Shown here: positions 35,556-45,545 of the stretch, piece by piece
Position numbering within the stretch: position 1 is the stretch's first letter
Layout of the letters: each line of letters opens with the position of its first letter
Assembly: GCA_016630955.3 (NCBI GenBank)
Contig: CM049993.1
Location: 682,001-746,000, forward strand
DNA: 64,000 bases
Reading direction: 5' to 3'
Source of the DNA: Didymella arachidicola
Taxonomy: Eukaryota > Ascomycota > Dothideomycetes > Pleosporales > Didymellaceae
Made by a program: the position numbers and the translations under genes
Notes under the pieces: model-generated
Told to the model about the DNA's origin: nothing
The model's database searches: none
What the model saw: the letters and a program-made list of their open reading frames with translations, nothing else

Positions 35556-36828
35556 ATGTCTATTGACCTCTCACTGCACACTCAGAAACTGGCCGACGCC
35601 ATGGTCGAGCTGGACCGCATCAACACCCCAACCTCTCGGACGCTCCATATGCTCGCGGAGCGCGGTTCTGTTCGGCCCCTTAACGAGAAAGAGCTCAAAC
35701 CTCTGCGCAAGCAAGGCAATGTCTATCAGGGCAGCGAATGGGCTTCTCCAATTCTTACCGTCCAGCTTCCGCTCGATAACCCCCCCAATGCGAAGCAAAT
35801 TAAGAGCATCTTGATGAACGAGATCGGCCGTAAAACCAGCTTCGACTTCGTTCCGACCCGTGGCTCGCCAGAGACGGATGCACAGGCTATCGTTGCACTG
35901 TTGAATAACATCGAGAATCCCGGCTACAGCACATCTGGGGCCATTCTAAACATAGTGTCTCGATCGTTCGAACGTCTGTTCCAGCTCAAGGTGAATTGGC
36001 CGGAGGATGGTATGCTGGGCACGTCTCATGTTCTCATGGCAGTGGCTCCAGCTAATGATCTCTATGACATGGAGTAATTACTACGACACATATACACTCT
36101 CTACCCTGCTCCATGGTAGTAAAGTGTGGCTTGCACATCCGCCTCTCCCTGAGAACTTCGCTGCTTTGCAGAGCCACTACCAGCTGCTTGCGGCGGATGA
36201 ATACGCACTGGGTATAGACAACGCACAGAGCTTTCAGGATGGCATCCTCATCGTCCAGCAAGCTGGCCAAACTTTGATCATCCCTCCGTTCTGGACAACT
36301 ATGGCGATCTCCACGCAGACGTCGGTTGCAGCCACGTACCAAGTGGCGACTGCGTTAGAATATGTAGGGCGCATCAAGCACCTCAGCTATTTCCGGATGA
36401 CCTGCCAGCTCCGTCTGTCGGACAAGTCACAGGAACAGAATCGTCTTATCTTCCACGCTTCGGAGCTCATCGACCATCTCAAGCGTATCCTCGAAGGCTC
36501 CTTCCCACATGACCAAGCCAGCAGGGTGACCACCTACATCTGTCGCGAACACGAGGCTTTTCGAGTTGGCCTTCGCGATTTGCTTCAGACGATCGATGAC
36601 AAGGCAACCACGCGGGGCCTTGAGAACCAGTATCGAGGGATATGGACCAAGTTCTTGGAAGACAAGCGCAAGAAGAACCCGGCTTGTCGATTGTGCAATA
36701 CGCGCGTCCAGAACATGCCGCCTGGGATCTCCGCGACAGATCGTCTCCACCAGCACTTCGTCACGTTCCACTGTCTTCGTAGTGGACACTTGGTGCAACC
36801 CATTGCGCAACCTTCTGTGCAATCTTAA
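35556..36828 (+). CDS. JmjC-like cupin-fold protein, function unknown; reading frame change near 36040-36078
   Basis: Two open segments in different frames form one protein. The first (35556-36077) ends APANDLYDME and a stop; the second continues as WSNYYDTYTLSTLLHG, SKVWLAHPP and TLIIPPFWTTMA. The pattern resembles a fungal JmjC-type cupin (strand, W-x-P-P, then a PP-x-W strand) but the usual iron ligands HxD are not visible. Either a 52 bp intron (35991-36042, GTGAAT...GCAG) joins the frames, giving 406 residues, or the gene lost one GGAGT unit at about 36070 and is frameshifted. The C-terminus has a CRLCN...HQHFVTFH cluster that could bind zinc. It lies 204 bp after the NmrA-like gene on the same strand. 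Confidence 0.6.
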
Positions 36829-37389
36829 ACGACGGCAGATCTGATGTTCTGCTGCAAAAGAGACTGCAAGAGCAGATTGCTCGAAGCCATTCGGAGACTA
36901 GGAGACAGTGAGTACGCATTATCAACCTCTGATTACCGATATTATTTCGATGTTCATAGTGCCTGTATCTTACTACTTATGCTTTATATGATGCATGATA
37001 TTGAAGGTAGGCTGAGCAAGTTATTTGGGAGAGTCGTCTTGGGTGCGTGTTATGTGTAGTCTATCGAATGTACTAGAGTGGATGCAACGTGTACTTCGGG
37101 TCCGCCCGCTGATTTGCGGCGATCCTTATCTTCGAAATGAAACTCTTAAAGCACTCCGTTTCTCGTTGCCCAATCAAGAAAAGACAAATGATGCACGCGC
37201 TTCTGGAGACTTATGATGCGGAAGGCTACGACTTCGGAGCTGGGATTCCAATTAGGCAGGTATCAAACGCACGTGGGGATTCGCTTCTTCAAGTATGACA
37301 TCATCCGTCGAATACAACAACATTACCCCGCCGCTTGGCAGCGACCAAATTCATCGACATTAACACACACACGAAAATCAGCTTTCAAT
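36829..37389. other. Intergenic
   Basis: 560 bp containing the promoter of the DUF3632 gene. Nothing recognised. Confidence 0.5.
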
Positions 37390-38384
37390 ATGAAGCAATC
37401 AGAAGTACTACATCACCATGCCACAATGGACTCGCGGCTGACAAGCATTGACAGGAAAAGAGGCAGAAAATTGATGGTATCATCTCGAGCAACGAGGAAG
37501 AGGCTGTAAAGATCGATCAGATCGCAAAAGTTCGAGGATGGTTCCGGCCAGAGGAAGATAGCGCATACTATCCTATCGTACAACAATACCTACAGGGCGA
37601 TCTCGACCTCGATACAGCGACATCCAAGCTCTTCGAACCAATAGATCAAAAGATCATCGACCAGAAGCTGGACGACGTGTACTTCGTAGATCTGTGGTAT
37701 TCCATCATTCATTCTGCGAAAAGGAAGTCCTTCTATCAGGCAGAGGACGATGGCAAGCCCAATGCACGTTTCCATGCAAAGGTCGCCGACCTAGTGGCAG
37801 CCTTCCGCGAACACAAGATTAAAGACCATGAGGAGTACAACTACATCTACAGCGATTTATACGATCTTGGGATGGCTTGTCGTGAAGCAAATAACGACCA
37901 ACCTGACCCGAACGCTACTGAAGTTGAGATCGCGGCGTGGGCGAACGTGAACTTCTTCTGGGCTCGCCTGACCGAGAAAGGACTTCTGGATCTGAGCCTC
38001 TACGCGATCTGGCGTATGCGGACCGCGCTCGAGGAGGAAATTCAGGATGATGCAGAAGGCACCGTGGCGCAAAAATATGATGTTTACGTTCCTGCTGCAG
38101 CATCCTGGATCTTTGGCCTGGGTCGTGCCTTGTATACGAAGGAGGAGGACCTCACTCCCCCAGACCGCAAACAAGGCAATCCAGCCAATGGTGGCGAACT
38201 GTGGAAAGGCAAGGCAGAGTTCAGCAAGGAGCGATGGTCATTGTGGAAGGAGCGTCTGGGGGTCATCAGCAAGCTGGACAGTGTCTCAGATAAGACCAAG
38301 AACATCTCAAGGGATGCATTGGAGGCAATGGACAGAGCAGAGAGTTTCAACACCAATTCTCACAGTGCAAGGGCGGGATCGTAA
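37390..38384 (+). CDS. DUF3632-like fungal protein
   Basis: A 15-base first exon (37390-37404, MKQSE) splices over a 50 bp intron (donor GTACTA, acceptor ACAG, branch CTGAC) into 37455-38384, giving 314 residues. Without this splice the long frame lacks any early ATG. The body is all-helical and hydrophilic: YYPIVQQYLQGDLDLDTA, then VYFVDLWYSIIHSAKRKSF and AAWANVNFFWARLTEKGL. This helix pattern, with a central W-Y-x-I and N-x-F-x-A-R-L motif, matches fungal DUF3632 proteins as I remember them. No signal peptide or membrane segment is seen. Function is unknown. The first exon assignment is inferred from frame and motif. Confidence 0.7.
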
Positions 38385-38680
38385 GCTTAGGTAAGTTTTC
38401 GAGCTCTCTGGAAACGGAAAGTAGTGGGTTGAGATCGATAACATACAGGACCCACACTCCCTCCGGCCCGCGACGATGAATCATTAGTATATGAAACACC
38501 GTGGTAAGGAAACAAGAGTTTCCACAAACCTTGAGCCGGAACATACATACTTAAAGGCTACTATCAACTGTAATACTCGCATCCAGAGCCGTCGCTGCCT
38601 CGATAATGCAATAACCCTTCAGAGGCTGAAATGCGCAACCTCGTCTCTTATTGTGTATCGCTTCATGCTTCGGACATCCC

Positions 38681-39190
38681 CTATCGCGGCTTCCTCCCCA
38701 CGACATACGTCCCCATCATGAACAGCACACCGCTGCCCAAGCCTAAGCCGGCACCGCCCAGCGCTGCTCTCCCAGCACTCAAAGGTACAAAGCCTCTCCT
38801 CGCTACTGCAAACCCAGCAAGCGCACCTACACCCGTTGCTCCAATTGTTTCCCAATCCGTATTTACCTCGCCCTTGTTCTCCAACAATCTCCAACTGCGA
38901 TCCTGCCATTCAACCTCGCTCTTGCCTCTCATACGCCCCCATGTCATCACCACGCCAGCAACAGCTCCAAGGATAAGGCTACGCCCTGAGTTTGAAAGGG
39001 TCCTCGAAAGCACAGTAGTCATGGTGAAGGGTTGTTGCTGTATATGCGAGCGGACTATGGAGATGCCAGTATAGGGTAGCGAGAGAAAGGAGAATGTCAT
39101 TGCTGAGGCACGGAGGACGTGCAGGTAGAGAATAGCGTGCGCGGAAGGTTGATCTTCTGCATATTGTGGGTGAGAAAATAAAGAGATCAT
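38681..39190 (-). CDS. Small membrane protein (possible DUF1757 family)
   Basis: A single uninterrupted 169-codon frame. The start MISLFSHPQYAEDQPSAHA resembles the N-terminus of fungal DUF1757 proteins (from memory, not certain). Three hydrophobic, Gly-rich helices follow: SLILGAVAGVVMTWG, IGATGVGALAGFAVA and AALGGAGLGLGSGVLFMMGT. The stop is at 38681. The predicted location is an organelle membrane, possibly mitochondrial, with no known role. It is convergent with the DUF3632 gene. An overlapping plus-strand frame of 147 codons (38631-39074) is treated as its shadow. Confidence 0.7.
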   Translation of the reverse strand: MISLFSHPQYAEDQPSAHAILYLHVLRASAMTFSFLSLPYTGISIVRSHIQQQPFTMTTVLSRTLSNSGRSLILGAVAGVVMTWGRMRGKSEVEWQDRSWRLLENKGEVNTDWETIGATGVGALAGFAVARRGFVPLSAGRAALGGAGLGLGSGVLFMMGTYVVGRKPR

Positions 39191-40176
39191 GGTGTCTTCT
39201 TCTCTCGCGAGATCCCTGGGACCGTATCGCAGTGTATAGTCTGACCCCTTCCTCTGGTTCGTGAAGGCTGCGATCGCTCGATTTCAGTTGTACTTGTGAA
39301 TTGGATTATATGAAGCAGCTGGTTGAACAGAATGGCAAGGCCTTGTGGAACGGAGACTTTTAACAATTATAGGCTTTGCTGGCCTATGCTGTAACCTGGC
39401 ACAGCTGAGGTGATACGCCCCGCCCGTGAAGCTATACGGGCGCATCAGGTCAGCAGTAGGAGCGCCATCTGCGAAGTTGGTGGTTCTAGCGATGCGATTT
39501 GTACGCTTTGGCCAATCACATCGCCTGGATTCTTAAGCAGCGGCGCATGCCCTCCTTCACAGCGCCTGCCGCCAACCACCGACTGTTCATGCTTGCGCAC
39601 GTAAGCACATTGACTCTTCCAAGCCGTTCTGAAACGAGCAGACTTCTGCGCCAAAACTCATCGCGATCTGTTCTGAGTCGCACGCTTGTTGAATTCAGCG
39701 AAATGCCGATACTCACAAGGCAAGATTACGCTCCCCGCTCGGCGCCCTAAACAAAGAAATCCCCGTCATTTCAACCACTTTCACCCAAAGCTTGACGCGT
39801 GCCGCACAGCCATTCGATCGCAAGGCTGGCGAAGCTAGAGGGTTCACAAGACCATCCAGTCCTTTTCGCCGGTTGTGAATGGCCTCAGAAATCTGCGGTT
39901 CGATGTCGCGCAGGAAATTGCGACCAGGGTTGAGAACTTGCACAAGACAGCCCGCCAACTTCCAGCTCCGTGACGTCATGCTTACTTCACTATAACAGCC
40001 GCCAGAACTCGCCCTAACATGCTCTAATCCACACCATTCTATACCAAAATAGCACGACACGAGAACCAAACTCTATCTTGCGAGGAACCGAGTCTTGCAA
40101 CATAGATCCGAGTCACAACACTATCTTCCGCATTCTGAAAACAAGGCGAATCTGTAGATCAGGTTCAATTATCACC
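39191..40176. other. Intergenic
   Basis: Nearly 1 kb with short frames on both strands, none convincing. It contains the promoters of the membrane protein (minus) and of the Gly-rich protein (plus). Confidence 0.45.
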
Positions 40177-40440
40177 ATGCCTATTGGTCAGCAAGAATCC
40201 GGTGTCACCTCCGGCGTCAAGTTTGTGACCTCGACTATTGGCAACACGGTTGGCGGCGTCACCAACACCGTCGGTGGTGTTGTTGGAGCTCTTGGACGAG
40301 GTGTAGGTGAGACACTTGAGGGAGCCACGGGCAGTGCTGGAAGGCCTGTTGCGCGAGGCATTGCGGATGCCACGACTAGCATCGAAGATGGCGCAAACAG
40401 GATCGCTGGCGGTGTGAAGAGGGCTGGTGAGGGCAAGTAA
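40177..40440 (+). CDS. 87-residue Gly/Val/Thr-rich protein, conserved type, function unknown
   Basis: ATG at 40177 gives MPIGQQESGVTSGVK and a low-complexity body with a repeated heptad-like phrasing (NTVGGVTNTVGGVVGALGRG, then GATGSAGRPVARGIADAT), ending KRAGEGK. No cysteine, no signal peptide. Similar short fungal proteins with NTVGGV-type repeats exist (from memory), but none with a defined function that I know. An upstream in-frame extension from 40078 lacks coding character. The composition would suit an amphipathic, possibly stress-related protein; that is only inference. Confidence 0.7.
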   Translation: MPIGQQESGVTSGVKFVTSTIGNTVGGVTNTVGGVVGALGRGVGETLEGATGSAGRPVARGIADATTSIEDGANRIAGGVKRAGEGK

Positions 40441-42852
40441 ATGAGCAAGGCTGTGGAAAGAGGTTTATCCAGATGGACGAGGGGATACGACGACGGAGCG
40501 TTGAGATGCTGATGATACCACCAAGTTGATTGATATGCTATTTACAAACCTTAATCGTACTTTCTTAGCTTTTAGATTTGCCTTCAGTCACCCAACTTGT
40601 ACCCTAGATTGGCGTGACGTTGATCCAGAACCTAGTGTCATCAGATCTGTACTTGGCGTTATTATCGATCTGCTGCTGATTTGGGCACGGAACAAGCGTC
40701 GGGCCTGCCTGTCTTTCTCCTCTCAGGTTAGCCTCACGTGAACAAGACAACTTGCAGGTAGGAATTCATATCAAGAGATTACCTCAAGACAGCTATGAAA
40801 CAAACTCAAAATAATACGAGTTGCTAGCAGCCTCTTCAAGACGTTTGCAATGCTTTTTCAGCAGGACCATTAGGATCAGAAGGCACATTCCGTAAGCTTC
40901 CACATGAAACAAACCTTAGAGCGAAATGCTCAATCTTAGCTACAGGACCAATGGGTCGTGCGTGCCTGAGCTCGGAGTCTGTTTGCGGTCGCCATGTGTT
41001 TCTCGGGACTCTGGGTACTTTGTACTCAGGTACAGCCGCGAGCGTCTAGACAATCGAAAAAGTTCAGCATTCGTCTCGACGCTGTTGTTGAGCACCTGAT
41101 TGACTGATCGTACCATCTTTTGTGCTGGTGTTCCGACATGACGGGTTTCTGGACATATGACAACGCTCGTCCAAAAAAGTTACATCCCCGATTTCAGTTG
41201 GATGAAATTCCGCTTTACGTGCATAATTTCGATAAAGTGCAATGCTCACCGCTCAATGGTCGTGATTAGTTCAAAAATCTTCAGGCTGGGAAAAGCGGAT
41301 GATGGATATCTGACATCCGGACGATGTATCGTGAATTTGTGATACATTTTGCCAATGCTGGGGACGGCCGAAAGTATGAGGAGGCAGTATGCATGCAGCC
41401 TAGTACAATGAAGCCAAAGGTAAGCGCAGTGGCGGAGAAGGATGGCGGGACGAGCGGATAAGCTCACAAACGGAGCTTGTACGTCATGGTCTGTTCCACT
41501 CGCATGCAGTGCGTCTGCATTGCATGTAAATCCTCCCTTACAGCTGCCATCGTGATCAAGTAGCTGTGGTGTTTCAGAGCGCAATCCAGGGTTCTTCAAC
41601 AACAGTAAGGATCTACCCTAGTCAAGATCTTCAGAATTACGCTTTCTCGTCAGCACGATGCGAGCCATCGCCGTATCGATAGCAGCAGTCCAGCGCCAGC
41701 ACCAGGCGTCGACAAGCGTCTCTGAAGCGTCTCAACGAGCGCAAATAATAGCGGGCGAGAGCGAGATGGCTGAAAAGCAGCCACGTCTTACCCCACAAAA
41801 AGGCGAACTACACGGGTTAGCACGCCCAGCATCGCGGCTAATCGACGTCCCCACCGCGGGCCCCGATAGTCCTGACATCACTGCAGTCCACAGAAGTGCG
41901 CGACTTCGCTGTTTCGCTTTGGCGGCTTTCTCTCGACACCAATTGTCATCCAAGAATATATCAGGTAAACTGTCTTAGGTCCAATAGTCTCGGCAGGCAT
42001 GCTACGGCTTTACCAGCACATACCTGCATGTCAACATGCGGTTCAGCGAATGGGATTCTGAAGGGGTCCGCCCAAAGACTGCAGAAACGCAAGCGAGAAA
42101 GGCAGATGCAGCATTAGCTCCAGCGGGAGGGGATGCATATAGCGGATAGTCGTTCGCCTTTGCGCTTCACAGTGACCCTTCCGGACGCAGCGCATGAGCT
42201 ACTCGTCTGCCTGTGTTGTCCAGCTGTGACAGTCCGACTTCCGGTTGTCGATGACACCATGATGGCATTTACTCGCCACAAGGCTGGTGACTTTGAGGTT
42301 GGAACAAGCACCTCAAGTCTCGTGTATGAGCGCTTTGGGTACAATTCGGCTGGGGTAGGCTGACGGCTAAGCAAAGTCAAGAGGCGGGCTAGGTTCTTTC
42401 TCTTCCCTTCCTGCCACAGCTGGCAAGAGGTGGTGGGTCCGAAGGAGGGGTTCTGTTCATCCGATCCAATGACCACAAGGCAGCTCCACTACAGCTGCCT
42501 GTCCACACTCTCGCCTACGGCGAACTACCTCCAACCTTCCTACTTTGAAGTTCGAGCGTCGAGCTAGCGATTTGCATTGACGCGTTCAGTAGATCCTCTA
42601 TGGCTGAGTCTGACAACACCGATCTGCGGTGACATGCTCGATGAAGTAGGTTGTACACTAACTTCACCCGCTGGGTGCTGGTATTTAGCTGTCTTACCTC
42701 CCGGCCGGATTCGTCTCTCTACCCTCGTTGTCACGGTTACTATTCAATTGACAGATTGATACCTCGTTCATCAATCTATCCTTCGTTGTCTACTTAAAGC
42801 ATCGATCATCACTGTCGCTCAGTATCGGTACATTGATACCTCCTCATCCATA
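40441..42852. other. Long intergenic region upstream of the PIR gene
   Basis: 2.4 kb. Open frames up to about 120 codons on both strands lack motifs. The last 100 bp before 42853 contain a CT-rich leader typical of strongly expressed fungal genes. No RNA gene or element seen. Confidence 0.45.
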
Positions 42853-43862
42853 ATGAAGTCCTACATCGCTCTCGCCCTTGCGTCCACCGCATTGGCTTTC
42901 CCCCAGACATCTGATTCTTCTGGATGTGCTTCCTCTGCCTCAGGAACCTTCCAGATCCAGACTGTCAACCAGACCTCCAACAACAACAAGCGGGAATTCG
43001 AGCGCCGCCAGCTTGCTACGAGTGCCCTCACTCTCACTCTTCAGAACGGTGTGCTGAAGGACCAGGCCGGTCGCCAGGGTTACATTGCCGCTAATGACCA
43101 GTTAGTCCGACATCTATCCGCATTGATCTCAAGTCACTTACCCTCTGTAGGTTCCAGTTCGACTACGGAACACAGGCCGGTGCCCTCGAGTCCGATGGCT
43201 TTGCTCTCTGCAGCAACAACTCCCTTGCATTGACCAAGGGCAGTCGTTCCGGCGGTGCCACTACCTTCTTCCAGTGCTTATCTGGCACCTTCTACAACCT
43301 GTACGCCGACACTCAAGGCGCACAGTGCGTGCCCATCTACATCGAGGCTGTCAACAAGGGTTCCGGCTCTGCTTCTCAGATCAGCGATGGCCAACCTCAG
43401 GCTACTGCACCTGCGGCTTCTGCAACCAATGCTGTCTCTCAAATTTCTGATGGCCAGCCTCAAGCAACTACTCCTGCTGCCTCTGCCTCTGGTGTCGTTT
43501 CTCAGATCTCCGACGGTCAGCCGCAAGCTACTACCCCCGCCGCCTCAGTTTCCAAAGTAGTCTCCCAGATCTCAGATGGTCAGCCCCAGGCTGGCACACC
43601 TGCACCTTCGGTCACCAGAGTCGTTTCTCAGATCTCTGATGGCCAGCCTCAGGCCGGTACTCCCGCGCCCTCTGCCAGCGGTGTTGTTTCGCAGATCTCC
43701 GACGGCCAGCCCCAGGCTCCAGTCGCCACCGGCAGCGGTACCGTTACGCGCCCCAACGCGACTTCCACTCAGCCTGCTCAGTTCACTGGCGCTGCTGCTT
43801 CCACCACCTTCGGTGCTGGAGCGCTCGCTGCTGGTCTGATGGGTCTCTTTGCCATGTTGTAA
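42853..43862 (+). CDS. PIR-repeat cell-wall protein with GPI-type C-terminus
   Basis: Exons 42853-43100 and 43151-43862 (50 bp intron, GTTAGT donor) give 319 residues. Signal peptide 1-16 (MKSYIALALASTALAF). A dibasic KR at residues 46-47 is a Kex2 site, as in yeast PIR proteins. Then comes the Pir cysteine-domain pattern: LKDQAGRQGYIAANDQFQFD, FALCSNNSLAL and FFQCLSGTFYNLY. Six copies of a 21-residue PIR repeat (SQISDGQPQ core) start at residue 158. The end, FGAGALAAGLMGLFAML, is a hydrophobic GPI-attachment tail. PIR glutamines form alkali-labile bonds to beta-1,3-glucan (known for yeast). Here the cysteine domain precedes the repeats, the reverse of yeast Pir1-4, and two independent wall-anchoring devices coexist. 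Confidence 0.92.
43374..43751 (+). repeat. Six tandem 63 bp PIR repeats
   Basis: Units begin at 43374, 43437, 43500, 43563, 43626 and 43689, each starting with codons for SQISDGQPQ. The core is nearly invariant; the twelve-residue spacer (for example ATTPAASASGVV) varies. The exact 63 bp period favours copy-number change between strains. Confidence 0.92.
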
Positions 43863-44269
43863 ACATACTTCGTTTGTCTGCTGCGCTAGCATAGCGAGTC
43901 ACCTTATCTTTTCATGATTTCCATTCCAGCGTTGATGATATTGGATAATGTTCCCACTTACGACTCTCCTTATGAATCATGTCGGGGCAACGGCATCGGT
44001 GTGATAGAACACTCCTTGACCTGTATACATCCAAGGCTTTGGTGTTTCGGTACTGCTTGGAGGAGAAAATCGGATATGTAGTGTAGCTAGCCGTGTATCG
44101 TTAGGTTGGATCTTAATGCTAATGGAAATCAACCACCTATGTGTGCATCACGTCTTTACGCTAGGCATTTCCGTTGTCCTTGAATTTGTTATGCTTACAC
44201 CTCTTCCTGCGAAGCCATGGTATGTTACACTATTTGTACTCACTGCACTGCCTTGGGGCGAGCAGAACG

Positions 44270-44298
44270 TTTTTTTTTTTTTTTTTTTTTTTTTTTTT
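44270..44298 (+). repeat. Poly-T tract, 29 bases
   Basis: An uninterrupted run of 29 T between AACG and CATTTCAG. On the minus strand it is poly-A, so it could be a retroposon tail or simple slippage; no retroposed body or target duplication was found. Confidence 0.9.
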
Positions 44299-45330
44299 CA
44301 TTTCAGTTTCTGTGTAAAAGAATACAACCAGATCATTGTTTCGTATATAAAGCCTCAGCAATACGTGGTAAGAAAGACCGGCCGGATCACATTGCATAAT
44401 GCCATCGTATTCTTTGCACTCCTGCAGTTGTTAAGTGGCTCTGTCTGTCCTTACCCTCTCATCTACCAATGTAGCTACAACAAGCGTTTCAGAAACCATG
44501 CCTTCGGGCTCTGGAGCCTTCCATAACCCAAATCGGTGGAAAATCCCATCTCACGGTACTTTCCGTGGAGGTGTCGTCACGTTGCATGTGCGATCACTTT
44601 GCGCGAGTCGAGCATTCGAAGGTGTACGAGTATCTGAGTATCCCGACCATGCAGCCACTACCGCTCGATGATCGTATCATCCATCGTGCGGTTGTCGAGC
44701 TATCTTTGCGAATCGATACAAGCGAAAGTAAACAGCATCTTCCAAGCACCCTTACCGTCTACCGTTGACAGTTGATCTCGCCAATCCAGACTTCCGCCGC
44801 CTCCGCACTGAAGGCAACGACGAATCCATCTACCCACCGTGATCCTTCGCCGTAGAGCAGCGGATTCGCATCCTTCACAGCGCAAATTTCAAGGCATGAA
44901 ACGAGGCGCGCCTGAGGAAACTGAGAAGCATCGCAGACACCCCACACCTCAATAACTTCTGTCGATGCACTGGAAACTGGCTCAGCGCAAGCCGCTCTCC
45001 TACAACTAGTGTCGAAATCCTACCCAAGTCGAGATGTTGTTAGTCTGTGCTTACGGTCGTAGCCGCCTGTCAAGAGTCCCGCCTTCACCGGCGTTCTTGT
45101 GAGCTCGTCGAGACTAGGAGTGCAAGCTTCGCGAGCCTCGGCAGCTTGGTGCTAGGATGTACGAGGTAGCTCTGCATGGTCAGCCAGGCGCAGCCGTGCA
45201 TCTGGCGTTGGATGGCGAGTAATCCGAGATGCATGGAGACGGTCCTGAATAGGGCCAAGATCTTGGAGAACACGCTACTCGAGGTAAGGTCAGGGGCGGT
45301 CTGTTTCGTTACCACGACACATATTAGTCC

Positions 45331-45353
45331 AAGAAAGAAAGAAAGAAAGAAAG
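45331..45353 (+). repeat. AAAG microsatellite
   Basis: Five to six tandem AAGA units directly readable, in intergenic sequence. Confidence 0.85.
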
Positions 45354-45545
45354 GACGACGTCTTGGGACAAAGGTCATCTAAGTCAGAGTCAAGAGACGG
45401 CATCAAGGTTCTGAGCCAAAGGTAGGCTAGTATAAGATCACGCAATATCTCTCGGATGTGGCATAGTGTCTTACACCCTTTTCTGCTTGTTGCTCTGGCT
45501 TCCTTCGGCAATTGAAACATAGCCGTATTTATCTCGGATAGGCTC

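Larger units (their letters stand above)
43863..45545. other. Intergenic
   Basis: 1.7 kb convergent region between the PIR gene and the bromodomain gene. It contains a 29-base T tract and an AAAG microsatellite (listed separately). No gene supported. Confidence 0.5.
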
